Below, one piece after another: positions 7,420 through 15,927 of a DNA stretch of 48,034 bases. Both the position numbers and the translations under genes were made by a program. This DNA comes from CAYRLW01 sp964425215. GTDB taxonomy: Bacteria > Spirochaetota > Spirochaetia > Treponematales > Breznakiellaceae. The notes beneath the pieces are model-generated. The model had not been told where the DNA came from, did no database searches, and was given only the letters and a program-made list of their open reading frames with translations. Location: contig CAYRLW010000024.1 of the NCBI GenBank assembly GCA_964425215.1, positions 1 through 48,034 of the forward strand, given 5' to 3'. The number at the start of each line of letters is the position of its first letter. The first letter of the stretch is position 1.

Positions 7420-8148
7420 CTACGAAAGGTTTTGCCGAGCCGCCTTTCGTTGGGCGATAAAGCTTTCAAAGGCGGCGACGGAACTGTTAATAACCAGGTG
7501 TTTCGGTGCGCCCACTTTCTTTAATAGGTCTTGTACGTTGTCAAAACGGCCGACGTCCCGCCAATAGTGGGCATCGCTCCCCACGACCATAAGGGTTCCC
7601 TGGTCCACGCACAGCTGGGCCAGGGTTGCGCAGTTCTTATCGCTTCCCTTACGGATACGGAAGGAACTGTCGTTTAGTTCCAGAGCCTTGCCGTATTCCT
7701 TCGCGGCCCGGACCACGGCTTCCAAGTCTATGGGGTACGCGGGATTTCCCGGGTGGGAGACGGCGTCCACCGCGGGGTTGGCCAAGGTGGCCACCATAGC
7801 CTGGGTATTCCCCTCCAAACCTTGACTTTCAAAGCAGATCTCGTGGAATCCCGCCATCACAAAATCAAGCCGTTTAAGAAGGTAGGCTTCCATTTCTATA
7901 TTCCCCTGTATAGAAAGGATATTCGCCTCCACGCCGGAATAGAAACGGACCCCATGGATTTTTTGCGGCAGAACCCTAAGGTTCCCAAAATGGTACGGGT
8001 GGGTGCCCCCGGGAAGGGCGGGGCCGTGATCGGTCAGTACAAAGCCCGTGAGCCCCCGTTTGCGGGCCCCCTGGGCAAGTTCGTCCACCGTTGAATACGC
8101 GTGTCCCGAAGCGACAGAATGGGTGTGGGTATCGATGTATATTTTCAT
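7420..8148 (-). CDS. PHP-domain phosphatase (YcdX family)
   Basis: 242 aa. The metal-binding PHP motifs are all present: DTHTHSVASGHAYST near residues 6-20, LTDHGPALPGG around 40, GVEANI around 73, FHEI near 100, SHPGNPAYP near 137, and GSDAHYW near 195. YcdX-type proteins are trinuclear-zinc phosphoesterases of unclear natural substrate. The protein is soluble and of normal length. The ATG at 8148 is preceded only by a G-run, not a clear ribosome-binding site. It is transcribed away from the sugar kinase gene, with about 155 bases between them. Confidence 0.88.
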   Translation of the reverse strand: MKIYIDTHTHSVASGHAYSTVDELAQGARKRGLTGFVLTDHGPALPGGTHPYHFGNLRVLPQKIHGVRFYSGVEANILSIQGNIEMEAYLLKRLDFVMAGFHEICFESQGLEGNTQAMVATLANPAVDAVSHPGNPAYPIDLEAVVRAAKEYGKALELNDSSFRIRKGSDKNCATLAQLCVDQGTLMVVGSDAHYWRDVGRFDNVQDLLKKVGAPKHLVINSSVAAFESFIAQRKAARQNLS

Positions 8149-8258
8149 GGTATGCCCCCATCATCCATACCTAGGCCCGCTTTGTCCAGGGGCCGGCCGA
8201 TACGGGGGGGGCCGACACGTCCGATAAACGGTTAGTTGCGGGAGTAACCCTTTCCGAC

Positions 8259-8287
8259 TTGCCCTAGCGGAGGCTTCGGGTTAGTAT
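8259..8287 (+). promoter_or_regulatory. Promoter of the sugar kinase gene
   Basis: TTGCCC (8259-8264), 17-base spacer, TAGTAT (8282-8287), followed by GGAGG and the ATG at 8305. Confidence 0.5.
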
Positions 8288-8304
8288 AAGAGGCGGAGGT
8301 ATGT

Positions 8305-9273
8305 ATGATCCTTTGTTGCGGCGAAGCGCTTATCGATATGGTCCCTTTCCACTCGAACGAGGGGGACGCGTTCCGTCCCCTCCCGGGGGGCAGTCCCTAC
8401 AATTCAGCGGTGGCTGTGGGACGGTTGGGAGTGCCGGTAACCTTTTTGGGGCGCCAGTCCCAGGATTTTTTTGGGGACATGCTGGTTAATCGGCTCCGGG
8501 AAAACGGCGTGGGAACCGATCTTATCGTTCGGTCGAAAGAGCACAGCACCCTGGCCTTTGTAAAGCTGGAGAAGGGCAAGGAACCCCAGTACGTGTTCTA
8601 TACCGAAGGAACGGCGGATCGATCCTTTTCTCCCGAGGACCTGCCGGCAAAACTACCCTCGGAAGTCCGGTGTATCCTCTTCGGTTCCATCTCCATGACC
8701 ATGGAACCCATCGCCTCCACCATAGAATCGATGATCCTCCGGGAAGCCAAACGAACCGATGCCCAGGCCCCGGTAATTTCCTTTGATCCGAACATCCGTC
8801 CCATTATGATCCACGACCGGGTCGCCTACGGGCGCCGGATGGAAGTTTGGATTTCCCATTCCACCATCGTTAAAATTTCCGGGGCGGATATGGAGTTTGT
8901 GTACCCCCATCTGAACCGGGACGAAGCTTTTGAACGCATTCTTTCCATGGGGCCCCGGATGGTTATAACCACCCTGGGGAGCGATGGGGCCATGGCCGTG
9001 GGAAAGCGGGACGATGGAAGCCGCTTTACCGCCACCGCCCCGGTGGTGGACGTAACGGTAGCCGATACCATCGGCGCGGGGGATACCTTCCACGCGGCCT
9101 TCCTGTCCTGGTTGGAACTTCACGGTAAAATGTCCCGTTCCGCCCTGTCCGCCCTAACGGAAGGGGAACTCCACGACGCCCTGTCCTTCGCCAACAAGGC
9201 CGCGTCCCTTGTGTGCTCCAAGCACGGAGCTGAACCGCCGACCATGGCGGAAATGGACGCCCTACGGGTCTAA
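8305..9273 (+). CDS. PfkB-family carbohydrate kinase, probably fructokinase
   Basis: 322 aa ribokinase-fold kinase that transfers ATP phosphate to a sugar. It opens with ILCCGEALIDMVP and has PGGSPYNSAVAVGRLG (sugar-binding signature 1), SFDPNIRP, TLGSDGAM, and the catalytic signature DTIGAGDTFHAAFLSWL (anion hole plus base Asp) around residue 250. The GEALID and FDPN features are typical of bacterial fructokinases, but 2-keto-3-deoxygluconate kinase-like specificity cannot be excluded. The start is set by GGAGG 6 bases upstream. The family-3 glycosidase follows 20 bases downstream, so the two may be co-transcribed and share sugar scavenging. Confidence 0.88.
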   Translation: MILCCGEALIDMVPFHSNEGDAFRPLPGGSPYNSAVAVGRLGVPVTFLGRQSQDFFGDMLVNRLRENGVGTDLIVRSKEHSTLAFVKLEKGKEPQYVFYTEGTADRSFSPEDLPAKLPSEVRCILFGSISMTMEPIASTIESMILREAKRTDAQAPVISFDPNIRPIMIHDRVAYGRRMEVWISHSTIVKISGADMEFVYPHLNRDEAFERILSMGPRMVITTLGSDGAMAVGKRDDGSRFTATAPVVDVTVADTIGAGDTFHAAFLSWLELHGKMSRSALSALTEGELHDALSFANKAASLVCSKHGAEPPTMAEMDALRV

Positions 9274-9293
9274 AAAGCCCCTGGCGGAAGCCC

Positions 9294-10595
9294 GTGGGCC
9301 TTTCACGGGGGGAGGGAAATCTCGAGTACCCTCCCCTACCCTTGTGGCGCCTTCCCCTTCTTTTGTTTCCCCTGGCCCTTTTATCCTGCGCCACCCTTTC
9401 GGGTCCCGGTTCCTCCCTTTCGGCGGGGATGAAAACCGGGAAGGGGTCAGCGGCGACGGCGGTTTCTCCGGTACAGCATCCGGACCTGGAAGCTAGCCTA
9501 TTCTACGCCCCGCCCCTGTCCCCCATCACCGACGAAAGCCGGCGACGGGTTCGGCTACTCATGACCAAATTTTCCCTTCGGGAAAAAATCGCCCAGCAAT
9601 TTATCACCTGGATTCCCAGAAATTTCCAAGCGTCGGATTTAGAAAAACTCAAGTCATTAAAACCCGGGGGCTACATCCTATACCCTTGGAATTACGGAAG
9701 CGCTCAAGACGTCCGCGCTCTAACGGGTAAACTATTGGACGTGGAAAGCCTACGAGCCGATTTCCCCTGGGGGTGGCGGGAAACAATTCGCCCCCTTATC
9801 TGTGCGGACCAAGAGGGCGGCCGGGTAGCGGCGTTTCGTTTTAAAGAATTTCCCCTTCCTCCCCCAGCGTTCGCCCTGGGGTCCCTTTCGGAAAGCCGCT
9901 TGGTGGAAGAGTCGGCCTACTTTACCGCTTTAGAATTGCGGTACCTGGGGCTGAACATGAACCTGGCTCCGGTGGCGGACCTGTATCCCCAGGGGGACAG
10001 TACCATAATCGGGGACCGTTCCTTTGGCAACGATCCGGCTACGGTAGCGTCCCTGGTTTCAGCCTACATCCAGGGTCTGCGCCGGGGCGGCATTATCGGA
10101 AGTCTAAAGCATTTTCCCGGTCACGGCATTACCACGGTGGATTCCCACTCAAAACTGCCGGTGGTAAACGCCGACGCCCAGGAACTGAAAACCAGGGAAT
10201 TGGTCCCCTTTTCCGCGGGGATCCGAGCGGGAGCCCCGGTGGTCATGACCGCCCACATCCTCTACCCCGCCATCGATCCGGAAAAACCCGCCACCCTTTC
10301 ACCCATCATTTTAGGAAAGCTTCTGCGAAAGGAGCTGGGGTTTGAGGGTATAATCTTGACCGATGGCTTTGAAATGGGAGCCCTTTCCAATACCTATGGA
10401 AAATCCGAAGCCCTGGCAGACGCGTTTAACGGGGGGATCAACATGATCTTGCTTTACAGCCGCTACGACCTATCCGACATGATCGATCGGGTGGAAACCC
10501 TGGTACGACAAAAAATCATCGACCCAAAAATCATCGACCGGAACGTGGAAACCATACTGCTGGTCAAAGATGCCTACCGGCTTATCGATCGGTAG
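9294..10595 (+). CDS. Lipoprotein glycoside hydrolase family 3 (NagZ-like beta-N-acetylhexosaminidase)
   Basis: 433 aa. The N-terminus has a hydrophobic stretch ending in a lipobox LLSC (Cys at about 32), so it should be a lipid-anchored envelope enzyme. The catalytic barrel follows: ADQEGGRV, NLAPVADL, GDRSFG, the NagZ signature KHFPGHGITTVDSH (His/Asp acid-base dyad) and TDGFEMGAL with the nucleophile Asp. Expected role: release of N-acetylglucosamine from peptidoglycan or chitin fragments. A lipoprotein NagZ contrasts with the cytosolic enzyme of enteric bacteria. The GTG start at 9294 has only GGCGGAAG nearby; a TTG closer to the signal peptide is possible. It lacks the C-terminal sandwich domain of larger GH3 enzymes. 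Confidence 0.87.
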   Translation: MGLSRGEGNLEYPPLPLWRLPLLLFPLALLSCATLSGPGSSLSAGMKTGKGSAATAVSPVQHPDLEASLFYAPPLSPITDESRRRVRLLMTKFSLREKIAQQFITWIPRNFQASDLEKLKSLKPGGYILYPWNYGSAQDVRALTGKLLDVESLRADFPWGWRETIRPLICADQEGGRVAAFRFKEFPLPPPAFALGSLSESRLVEESAYFTALELRYLGLNMNLAPVADLYPQGDSTIIGDRSFGNDPATVASLVSAYIQGLRRGGIIGSLKHFPGHGITTVDSHSKLPVVNADAQELKTRELVPFSAGIRAGAPVVMTAHILYPAIDPEKPATLSPIILGKLLRKELGFEGIILTDGFEMGALSNTYGKSEALADAFNGGINMILLYSRYDLSDMIDRVETLVRQKIIDPKIIDRNVETILLVKDAYRLIDR

Positions 10596-10675
10596 GGGCT
10601 CCGATTAAAACCCTATCCCCATTTTCGCTTATGCTGTCCAAATTTTTAAGGGGAACCGGATCTAACGAAGAAGGA

Positions 10676-10689
10676 CTCTTTTAAAAGAG
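10676..10689. terminator. Palindrome between convergent genes
   Basis: A perfect 14-base palindrome (CTCTTTT then AAAAGAG) lies in the 110-base gap between the ends of the glycosidase and the CcdA-like gene. Its right half and the following bases resemble the AAAGAGC part of the repeats at 23781 and 27734. Confidence 0.35.
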
Positions 10690-10705
10690 CCTCCAGGGTC
10701 CCGAT

Positions 10706-11878
10706 TTATAGGATCCACACGAGGGTTCCCAGGGCAAGAAAAAAAATCGCCGAAAGGATACGAACCAAAACCATCCGTTGGCCATACCAGCGGCGGATGG
10801 TTTCGTGGCGGAGCCCCAAAAAAAAGAGGAGAAACACCAGAGTCAGGGGAAACACGAAGGCCAGGTTGTATATCGTTAGTAGGATCAGGCTCCGGGAAGA
10901 AAAGGCACTCTGGTTCATATACGCTAGGGTCGGTAGGTAAATTTGCCCCGTACAGGCTAATTCGATAAAGGAAACTAAAAATCCCGACAGGGCCGCTCCA
11001 AGAATATACAAGGGAAGGAAGTCGAAATGCCGGATAAGACCGTGGCCTAATCGTTTAAAAGAAGATGGTAGCTGGAGTACCGAATCCTCAACTTTTCCAT
11101 GGGAAGCTAAGACCCCATCTCTAATATTAAGGATGGCAAAAACCACCGCCACAAGGCTTACCAGAATATCCAAATATACGGAAAAACGTTGGGCCGAGAA
11201 AAAGGTCCTAAGGGCGCTTAAGAGTCCCAACCCGATAATAAAATAGGTGGCGAAAACGGTTAAGATAAACGCAAGGGCCACGAACAGCAGGGACATTTTA
11301 TTTTTATGCCGCAACGCCATAAATGAAAGAAAAAATAGCATGGTAGAAAAGGCGCAGGGGTTGATTCCATCCAAAAGCCCCGCTAACAAGACCGTCGCGG
11401 CCGAAGCGACAAAGGCTGAACCTGTGGGGACCTTCGATTCGGCTACCGTCGGCCGCCAAGTGCCGTGGGCAAGATAGTATTCCAATTCGGCGCTCAGGTT
11501 GCTTTCTATGGCCCCGTTACCCCGGTAAACGTTGTGGCCGATGAACAAAACGGGAAACACGGTAAAGGTAAGGCCCCGATCGGCGAGCATCTTTACGCAC
11601 CGCTCGTAGCCCTCCGTAGAAAGGATATCGTAGGTAGTAAGGTTAAGCTTCACGGAATAGGTGGATTCCAGCTGGGGCTTTTCTTTATAGAGAAAAATAT
11701 CGCAATGGTTGCACCCGGTTTCGGTAAAATACACCCCATCCAACTCCAGAGCCCCCAGCGTTGGAATGGAGAAAAACGGCAGAAGAAATAGGAAACAAAA
11801 CAGCACGCCCCTTAGGATAGATCCGACGGGTCGATTGAACGATGGATGATTAAGCGATAAACGATTAAACGATAGCAT
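10706..11878 (-). CDS. Thioredoxin-like/CcdA-DsbD-like membrane protein
   Basis: 390 aa. A signal/membrane segment at about 22-43, then a periplasmic thioredoxin- or glutaredoxin-like stretch with a CxxC (GCNHCD, residues 55-60) and a cis-Pro-like VFPVLF, then a polytopic domain of roughly six to seven helices with NPCAFSTMLFFL and FIELACTGQIYLPTL. The paired membrane cysteines match the CcdA/DsbD electron-transfer family. It probably passes reducing equivalents across the membrane to a periplasmic thiol target. The start is supported by AGGAG 5 bases upstream. It is last in a PilZ-GNAT-CcdA-like operon; the gap to the GNAT gene is 8 bases. Confidence 0.85.
   Translation of the reverse strand: MLSFNRLSLNHPSFNRPVGSILRGVLFCFLFLLPFFSIPTLGALELDGVYFTETGCNHCDIFLYKEKPQLESTYSVKLNLTTYDILSTEGYERCVKMLADRGLTFTVFPVLFIGHNVYRGNGAIESNLSAELEYYLAHGTWRPTVAESKVPTGSAFVASAATVLLAGLLDGINPCAFSTMLFFLSFMALRHKNKMSLLFVALAFILTVFATYFIIGLGLLSALRTFFSAQRFSVYLDILVSLVAVVFAILNIRDGVLASHGKVEDSVLQLPSSFKRLGHGLIRHFDFLPLYILGAALSGFLVSFIELACTGQIYLPTLAYMNQSAFSSRSLILLTIYNLAFVFPLTLVFLLFFLGLRHETIRRWYGQRMVLVRILSAIFFLALGTLVWIL
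11828..11872 (-). repeat. Three imperfect 15-bp tandem repeats at the 5' end of the CcdA-like gene
   Basis: Codons 3-17 encode SFNRL, SLNHP and SFNRP in succession, from three related 15-base units. They precede the signal segment, so they lengthen only the N-terminal cytosolic tail. Confidence 0.6.
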
Positions 11879-11886
11879 AGGGTCTC

Positions 11887-12369
11887 CTACAATTCCAATT
11901 CCCAGTACCCCACGTCTATCCAGGAACCGAATTTAAAACCCACCTGGGAAAAGTGGGCCACCTTGGTAAAGCCCACCTTTTCGTGCAGAGCCTGACTTGC
12001 GGGATTGGGCAGGGCGATACAGCCCAGCACGGTATGGAGCCCCTGCTCCCGGAGGTCTACTAATAGCCTGCGGTACAAGGACGACCCTATACCCTGTCCC
12101 AAGAAATCCTTATGAACGTACACCGTCGATTCGGCGGTGTACCGATAGGCCGATCGACCTTTCCAGGGGCCTGCGTAGGAAAACCCTACAACCCTGTCGG
12201 CCTGCTCGAAGACAAACCAAGGAAACCGCTCGGTAATTTCACCAATTCGACGTTTCATTTCCCCCGGCGACACGGGGTCTTCCTCAAAGGTAACCGTAGT
12301 ATCGGTGACGTAGTGGTTGTAAAGGGCACAAATTTCGGGACTGTCGGCGGGACGTACGGGACGAATCAT
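11887..12369 (-). CDS. GNAT acetyltransferase, phosphinothricin acetyltransferase-like
   Basis: 160 aa, close to the full length of the Pat/Bar/YncA group. It has IRPVRPADSPEICALYNHYV at the start, VTFEEDP, the substrate-side GPWKGRSAYRYTAESTVYV, the acetyl-CoA loop DFLGQGIGSSLYRRLL, and NPASQALHEKVGFTKVAHFSQVGFKFGSWIDVGYWE. The family N-acetylates small amines such as phosphinothricin, methionine sulfone or sulfoximine. The in vivo substrate is unknown. The gap to the upstream PilZ gene is 2 bases, so translation is probably coupled. Confidence 0.85.
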   Translation of the reverse strand: MIRPVRPADSPEICALYNHYVTDTTVTFEEDPVSPGEMKRRIGEITERFPWFVFEQADRVVGFSYAGPWKGRSAYRYTAESTVYVHKDFLGQGIGSSLYRRLLVDLREQGLHTVLGCIALPNPASQALHEKVGFTKVAHFSQVGFKFGSWIDVGYWELEL

Positions 12370-12371
12370 GG

Positions 12372-12710
12372 TTACTCGGCCGTTTCGGAGGACGAAAAAA
12401 AGCGGTCTAAAACAGCCCCGTCTTCACTATCAAAATCGGTAAAGGAAATACCCAACTCGCACCCATCCTCTACGGGCTTTGAGCGGGCAACGTAACCTTC
12501 AAACCGGATACTGTACATTTTGCCTTCCAATTCCAAAGATAGCATACCAAATATTCGGTCCAGGGGCTCCAATATTTTACTAGAAACACAACGGAGACCA
12601 AGCCGACTAAAATCAATACCCCGAGCCCAGAAATACTCTTCCCAGCCTTCTCCCAATTGGATCATCTGTTCAATGAGGAATCGGGGGGCTTTTCGTCGTT
12701 CCTGTTCCAT
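12372..12710 (-). CDS. PilZ-domain protein (c-di-GMP receptor candidate)
   Basis: 112 aa. It carries both halves of the PilZ c-di-GMP signature: RRKAPR (RxxxR) at residues 5-10 and DFSRLG (DxSxxG) around 33-38. It is a single-domain protein, likely an adaptor that binds c-di-GMP. The start at 12710 is preferred over the longer open frame because TATACT (12722-12717) ends 6 bases upstream, so the transcript probably begins at this ATG; no ribosome-binding site is seen. The -35 region is poor. It heads a PilZ-GNAT-CcdA-like operon. Confidence 0.82.
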   Translation of the reverse strand: MEQERRKAPRFLIEQMIQLGEGWEEYFWARGIDFSRLGLRCVSSKILEPLDRIFGMLSLELEGKMYSIRFEGYVARSKPVEDGCELGISFTDFDSEDGAVLDRFFSSSETAE

Positions 12711-12819
12711 AGAAATAGTATAGACCAGAAAGGGAAATAGATACAGCAAAAAATTAAAAGTCGCGGTTTTTTCATACGCAATAAATCTTTAAAAAACCTT
12801 GGTTGTCTGATATTTTGGG

Positions 12820-12838
12820 GGAGCTACGGAATAGCTCC
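12820..12838. terminator. Hairpin after the DUF1456 gene
   Basis: GGAGCTA (12820-12826) and TAGCTCC (12832-12838) form a 7-bp stem with a 5-base loop, 2 bases past the DUF1456 stop codon. No T-tract follows on the minus strand, so termination strength is uncertain. Confidence 0.4.
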
Positions 12839-12840
12839 AG

Positions 12841-13377
12841 TTAGCTATTTTTTGCTCCGTATCCTTCCAAGCCCGTAAGAAAGTTCCTTAAAAACTGATC
12901 CCCGCAGGGCTTATAATTACGATGATCCTTCTTCCGAAACAGCGCGTTGAGTTCCGAAGGGCTCACCCTCATTCCCGATCGTTCCATCACGGCGATCAAA
13001 TCCTCTTCCTTTAATTCCAAAGCTATTCGGAGTTTTTTTAAAATATCGTTATTGGAAAGTCCCTTGGACCGGGAAGATGCGGTTTTTGTCGTAGCCGTGG
13101 GGGTTGACGTGTCCTTTGACGTGGGGATGGTCGTTGACCCGAAGTCCTTCGCCGGCTTGGGCCCCCGGAACAACAGAATAAGACCGTCCAAAAAATCGCT
13201 TAAAACCTCGTCGGGGCAGGGAACCCAATCGGCCTCTCCCTCCCGCTTCATATACCGGTCGATGCTTGATCGATCCAAGGGTCGGCCGGAGAGAGAAAAA
13301 ATCTGTTCCAATTGGGGATCCCTCAAATTGAGGGAATAGCGCAGTCGTCGCAGGGTATCGTTATTGCTCAAAGCCAT
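12841..13377 (-). CDS. DUF1456 (YehS-like) tandem-domain protein
   Basis: 178 aa with two copies of the DUF1456 domain. The first (about 1-75) starts SNNDTLRRLRYSLNLRDPQL and ends CPDEVLSDFLDGLI; the second (about 105-170) starts SNNDILKKLRIALELKEEDL and ends CGDQFLRNFLTGLE. A Thr/Ser-rich linker (TIPTSKDTSTPTATTKTASS) joins them. Cytosolic, function unknown; E. coli YehS is the best-known relative. The ATG at 13377 follows TATGCT by 6 bases, another possible leaderless start, though no good -35 is visible. Confidence 0.85.
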   Translation of the reverse strand: MALSNNDTLRRLRYSLNLRDPQLEQIFSLSGRPLDRSSIDRYMKREGEADWVPCPDEVLSDFLDGLILLFRGPKPAKDFGSTTIPTSKDTSTPTATTKTASSRSKGLSNNDILKKLRIALELKEEDLIAVMERSGMRVSPSELNALFRKKDHRNYKPCGDQFLRNFLTGLEGYGAKNS

Positions 13378-13477
13378 GGCAAAAGCATAACCCAAGGGGC
13401 CTTTCAAAGGATAGAGGGGGACTGACCGCCATAAAAACGATAACGATAATATAGGCGAGGATCGGAACTATAACCAT

Positions 13478-14434
13478 TTATGCGTATAAGAGGGAAAGCA
13501 AAAACGCCCAGGCGGTGTACAAAGAAAAGGCCGCCATAAAAAGATAACTTATCAATTCCAAAAGGTCAGTCAGAACCCCAATCAGAGGCTGATGGCTTTT
13601 TAATCGTCCAAATACACCTTCCCTTCCAAAATACGCTAAATACGCGGCGGCTGAGATGACCAAAGCCATACCTAAAGACATGGATATGATGGCCACGATT
13701 CCCAGGAGAACCATATGGAGGTACAAGGCAAAAATAAGAATCATCGTAGCTCCAGGACAGGGGACGATGCTAGAAACGATGACAATACCGTAACCGCTCT
13801 GTGGCCCCTGCAAAGGCCCAGCCTTTTCTTCCGCAGGGCCTTCGAACGTTCGATTTCTTTTTATAAGCCAACTGACCAGTTTTCGAACTACAAGAAAGAC
13901 AGCCAAAAGGAAAACAACGGTGAAACTGAGGCCTTCCATAAAAGTTGAAGTAAGATCAATCTTTGTAATACCCGCTACCGCGCCGTTGAGGACGCTTAAT
14001 ATACCAATAAGGACCACCGCGGAGGCCGCATGCAGTCCCGCGGAAAGACTTCCCGCAACCAGGGGTTCCCAGGGTTTTGCTTTTCTAGCTAAAAACAGAG
14101 AAAACAGTATGGTTTTTCGGTGTCCTGGACCTGCCCCATGCAAAATCCCATAAACAAAGGAGCCTATTATTATTATGGCAATGGTAACCGGGCTTTGATC
14201 AGTTTTAAAAGAATTAAGGGCTTGGGCAATACGGTCTCGGACGGAGAGTTGGGTCGTCACGAGCGCCTGTGGAGTTCCCGTCGTAGCGACGGCCTGGGGG
14301 CTTGAAGAATTGGTATCGCTTATAAAAGGATTCGCAAAACTAAAGATTGGAAATATAAAGAATAAAATCAAAATAAGAACGGGCAAAACCAAACGCTTTT
14401 TCATAAAAAATAGAGATTTAGGGGAAATAAACAT
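13478..14434 (-). CDS. NicO/RcnA-type metal exporter or transporter (ZevB-like)
   Basis: 318 aa polytopic protein. Signal-like segment at about 12-33, a Ser/Thr/Gln-rich periplasmic stretch, then about six membrane helices. The metal motif HGAGPGHRKTILFSLFL is the NicO/RcnA hallmark (HxxGPGH), with SAGLHAASAV and SSIVPCPGATMILIFAL in later helices. It lacks the His-rich loop of RcnA. Pairing with the DUF1007 gene upstream matches the ZevA-ZevB zinc system of Haemophilus, so zinc, nickel or cobalt transport is likely. The first ATG is chosen because GGAGG lies 6 bases upstream; it overlaps the DUF1007 gene by 17 bases. Confidence 0.85.
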   Translation of the reverse strand: MFISPKSLFFMKKRLVLPVLILILFFIFPIFSFANPFISDTNSSSPQAVATTGTPQALVTTQLSVRDRIAQALNSFKTDQSPVTIAIIIIGSFVYGILHGAGPGHRKTILFSLFLARKAKPWEPLVAGSLSAGLHAASAVVLIGILSVLNGAVAGITKIDLTSTFMEGLSFTVVFLLAVFLVVRKLVSWLIKRNRTFEGPAEEKAGPLQGPQSGYGIVIVSSIVPCPGATMILIFALYLHMVLLGIVAIISMSLGMALVISAAAYLAYFGREGVFGRLKSHQPLIGVLTDLLELISYLFMAAFSLYTAWAFLLSLLYA

Positions 14435-15077
14435 GTATTTCCTCCGGGTAGGCGGTTTGGAGTCCCGGTTTCCATTTTGAATAGGAAGTCATATCCGTTG
14501 GGGCCCCCTGGGGGTTGTAATATACGGGGTATTTTTTGTTTAATTTGCATTCCCATTTAGGAATTCCCATAGAAAGGTCGCCCTGATGTACCGTAGCGGC
14601 GTCGTCGGGAATCCTGACCGCACAGTAAAAAGTGGGGTCAAAAATGGCAACATAAAAATCCTTTCCATAATTTTGATCGCTCAAGTCCACGTAAAATCGA
14701 TACGCTAAAAGATCCGAGCGAATTTCGGGAACAAACTTTTCAACCCTATCGGGTTGTACCCGCTTATTTCCAGTTCGGATAAAAACAAAATACCCGTATT
14801 TACGAAGGTTTTGGAAGGCGTGGGAATATACGTTTTTAGCTTCCTTTTCATCAAATTTTTTGTCCCCATTTACGTCATTCTCTTGGATAATAGCCGCGGA
14901 AAAATAGGGATCAAAGGTCCAATCCAGCCAGAACCCCACACATTTTTCGCCCGAATATTCGAATCCAATTCTTGAATCCAAAGACATATGGGGGTGAGCA
15001 AACACCCTCGCAGGGAAAGAAACAGCCACCAGCATAAAAGTAAAAAAAAACAGTACCTGTTTAACGTATACAAACAT
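14418..15077 (-). CDS. DUF1007 periplasmic protein (ZevA-like partner)
   Basis: 219 aa with a signal peptide (VLFFFTFMLVAVSFPARVFA, cleavage about residue 24), leading at once into HPHMSLDSRIGFEY; the HPH near the mature N-terminus is a probable metal ligand. It has WLDWTFDPYFSAAII, DVNGDKKFDEKE (EF-hand-like acidic loop) and AIFDPTFYCAVRI. DUF1007 proteins are periplasmic partners of NicO transporters. The ATG at 15077 follows GGAGAGG; an upstream in-frame start lacks that support. It overlaps the transporter gene by 17 bases, so translation is coupled. Confidence 0.85.
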   Translation of the reverse strand: MFVYVKQVLFFFTFMLVAVSFPARVFAHPHMSLDSRIGFEYSGEKCVGFWLDWTFDPYFSAAIIQENDVNGDKKFDEKEAKNVYSHAFQNLRKYGYFVFIRTGNKRVQPDRVEKFVPEIRSDLLAYRFYVDLSDQNYGKDFYVAIFDPTFYCAVRIPDDAATVHQGDLSMGIPKWECKLNKKYPVYYNPQGAPTDMTSYSKWKPGLQTAYPEEIHVYFP

Positions 15078-15188
15078 GGGCACCTCTCCAAACGATAGGT
15101 TATACAAATATGGGAAATTTGAACAGGCACTGGTTGTACCTCCCCCATCGATTCCCTACTCTAAACAGAGTGGCTATAATCCTTTTCC

Positions 15189-15308
15189 ATGAAACAACCA
15201 TCATCGAAAATTAAAAAAGGTAGTTTCACATTCCTTAAACCCTACCTTTTAAAATATTGGAGGGCCTTTGGCCTGGCTATTCTCTTTTTATCGGTAGAAA
15301 CAACCTGA
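15189..15308 (+). pseudogene. Truncated ABC transporter permease-ATPase, first 39 codons only
   Basis: The frame reads MKQPSSKIKKGSFTFLKPY and then LLKYWRAFGLAILFLSVETT and stops. This is the recognisable N-terminus (cytosolic tail and start of the first helix) of a fused-type ABC exporter. Homology ends exactly where the mobile-element end ATAGTGTCACG begins; the last two bases before it (TG) would have started the next codon. TATAAT ends 8 bases before the ATG, so the promoter survives and may now read into the element. The rest of the gene is not in the window. Confidence 0.7.
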
Positions 15309-15435
15309 ATAGTGTCACGAAGATTAGGGAAAGCTTTCTCTGAGGTTCAGCGGGACCCATCATGCTAAAGCAAACTTAGGCAGATACCCGTAGGTAAGAG
15401 AACCGGCTAAGGGATCGTAGACCGCTTTCATCCAA
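15309..15435. mobile_element. Terminal fragment of an insertion element (copy 1)
   Basis: About 127 bases nearly identical (around five mismatches) to 44362-44488, beginning with the same terminal repeat ATAGTGTCACGAAGATTAG. On the minus strand it could encode the C-terminal end of a transposase (KAVYDPLAGSLTYGYLPKF then stop) some 60 bases from the tip. The other end of this copy is missing. I cannot assign the family from so little. Confidence 0.75.
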
Positions 15436-15549
15436 AAGTTAAAACAAGGGATGGGTATGGAAAGCCCGTTGGTCCTCCCGTTTTTCGTCGGTGATGATTA
15501 TCAGCGGACTATTGGGGGCCGGGGGGCGTTCTTCCGCGAGCCCTATAAC

Positions 15550-15857
15550 TCAAGATAGTTGAGAAGAAACTTTTTTAGGAGGCTCAACTATATGGGGTAC
15601 ACGCATCTTTTCAAAGATCGCTTCGGCGTTCTCAAGAAGTTCCTTTTTCCATTGAGCTATGAGGTTCGGATGGACCTCATACAGTACCGATAATTCCTGG
15701 AGCGTCTCTTCGCCCCGCTCCGCTTCTATGGCCACCTTGGCCTTGAAATCCCTTAAGTATCCCTTGGCATACGGGACTGGACCTCCCTTTCTTTGATCTC
15801 TCAAGGAAGGCTATCCACTTTATTTCCCCCTAAAGTCTGTCCGACTTTCTTGGTTCA
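15550..15857 (-). mobile_element. IS3-family remnant with OrfA
   Basis: The minus-strand frame 15804-15550 (TTG start, 84 aa) is the IS3 OrfA helix-turn-helix protein: GYLRDFKAKVAIEAERGEET, LQELSVLYEVHPNLIAQWKK, then the start of the coiled coil. Upstream, TGAACCAAGAAAGTCGGACA (15857-15838) matches the usual IS3 end (…AAAGTTGGACA). OrfA stops early after a six-A run, and no OrfB (DDE) sequence follows in the shifted frame, so the element is dead. 15436-15549 and 15858-15927 show no other gene. Confidence 0.72.
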
Positions 15858-15927
15858 TTATACCTCTTTGCCTCTGGCGTCGAAGGCGACATGGTTTCTA
15901 TTCCTGCCCGGAGCGCCACGGTACCTT

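Noticed and set aside
15552..15590. Programmed -1 frameshift OrfA-OrfB of the IS3 remnant
   Set aside because: A run of six A is present, but the phase does not fit A AAA AAG, and the shifted frame gives no OrfB-like sequence.
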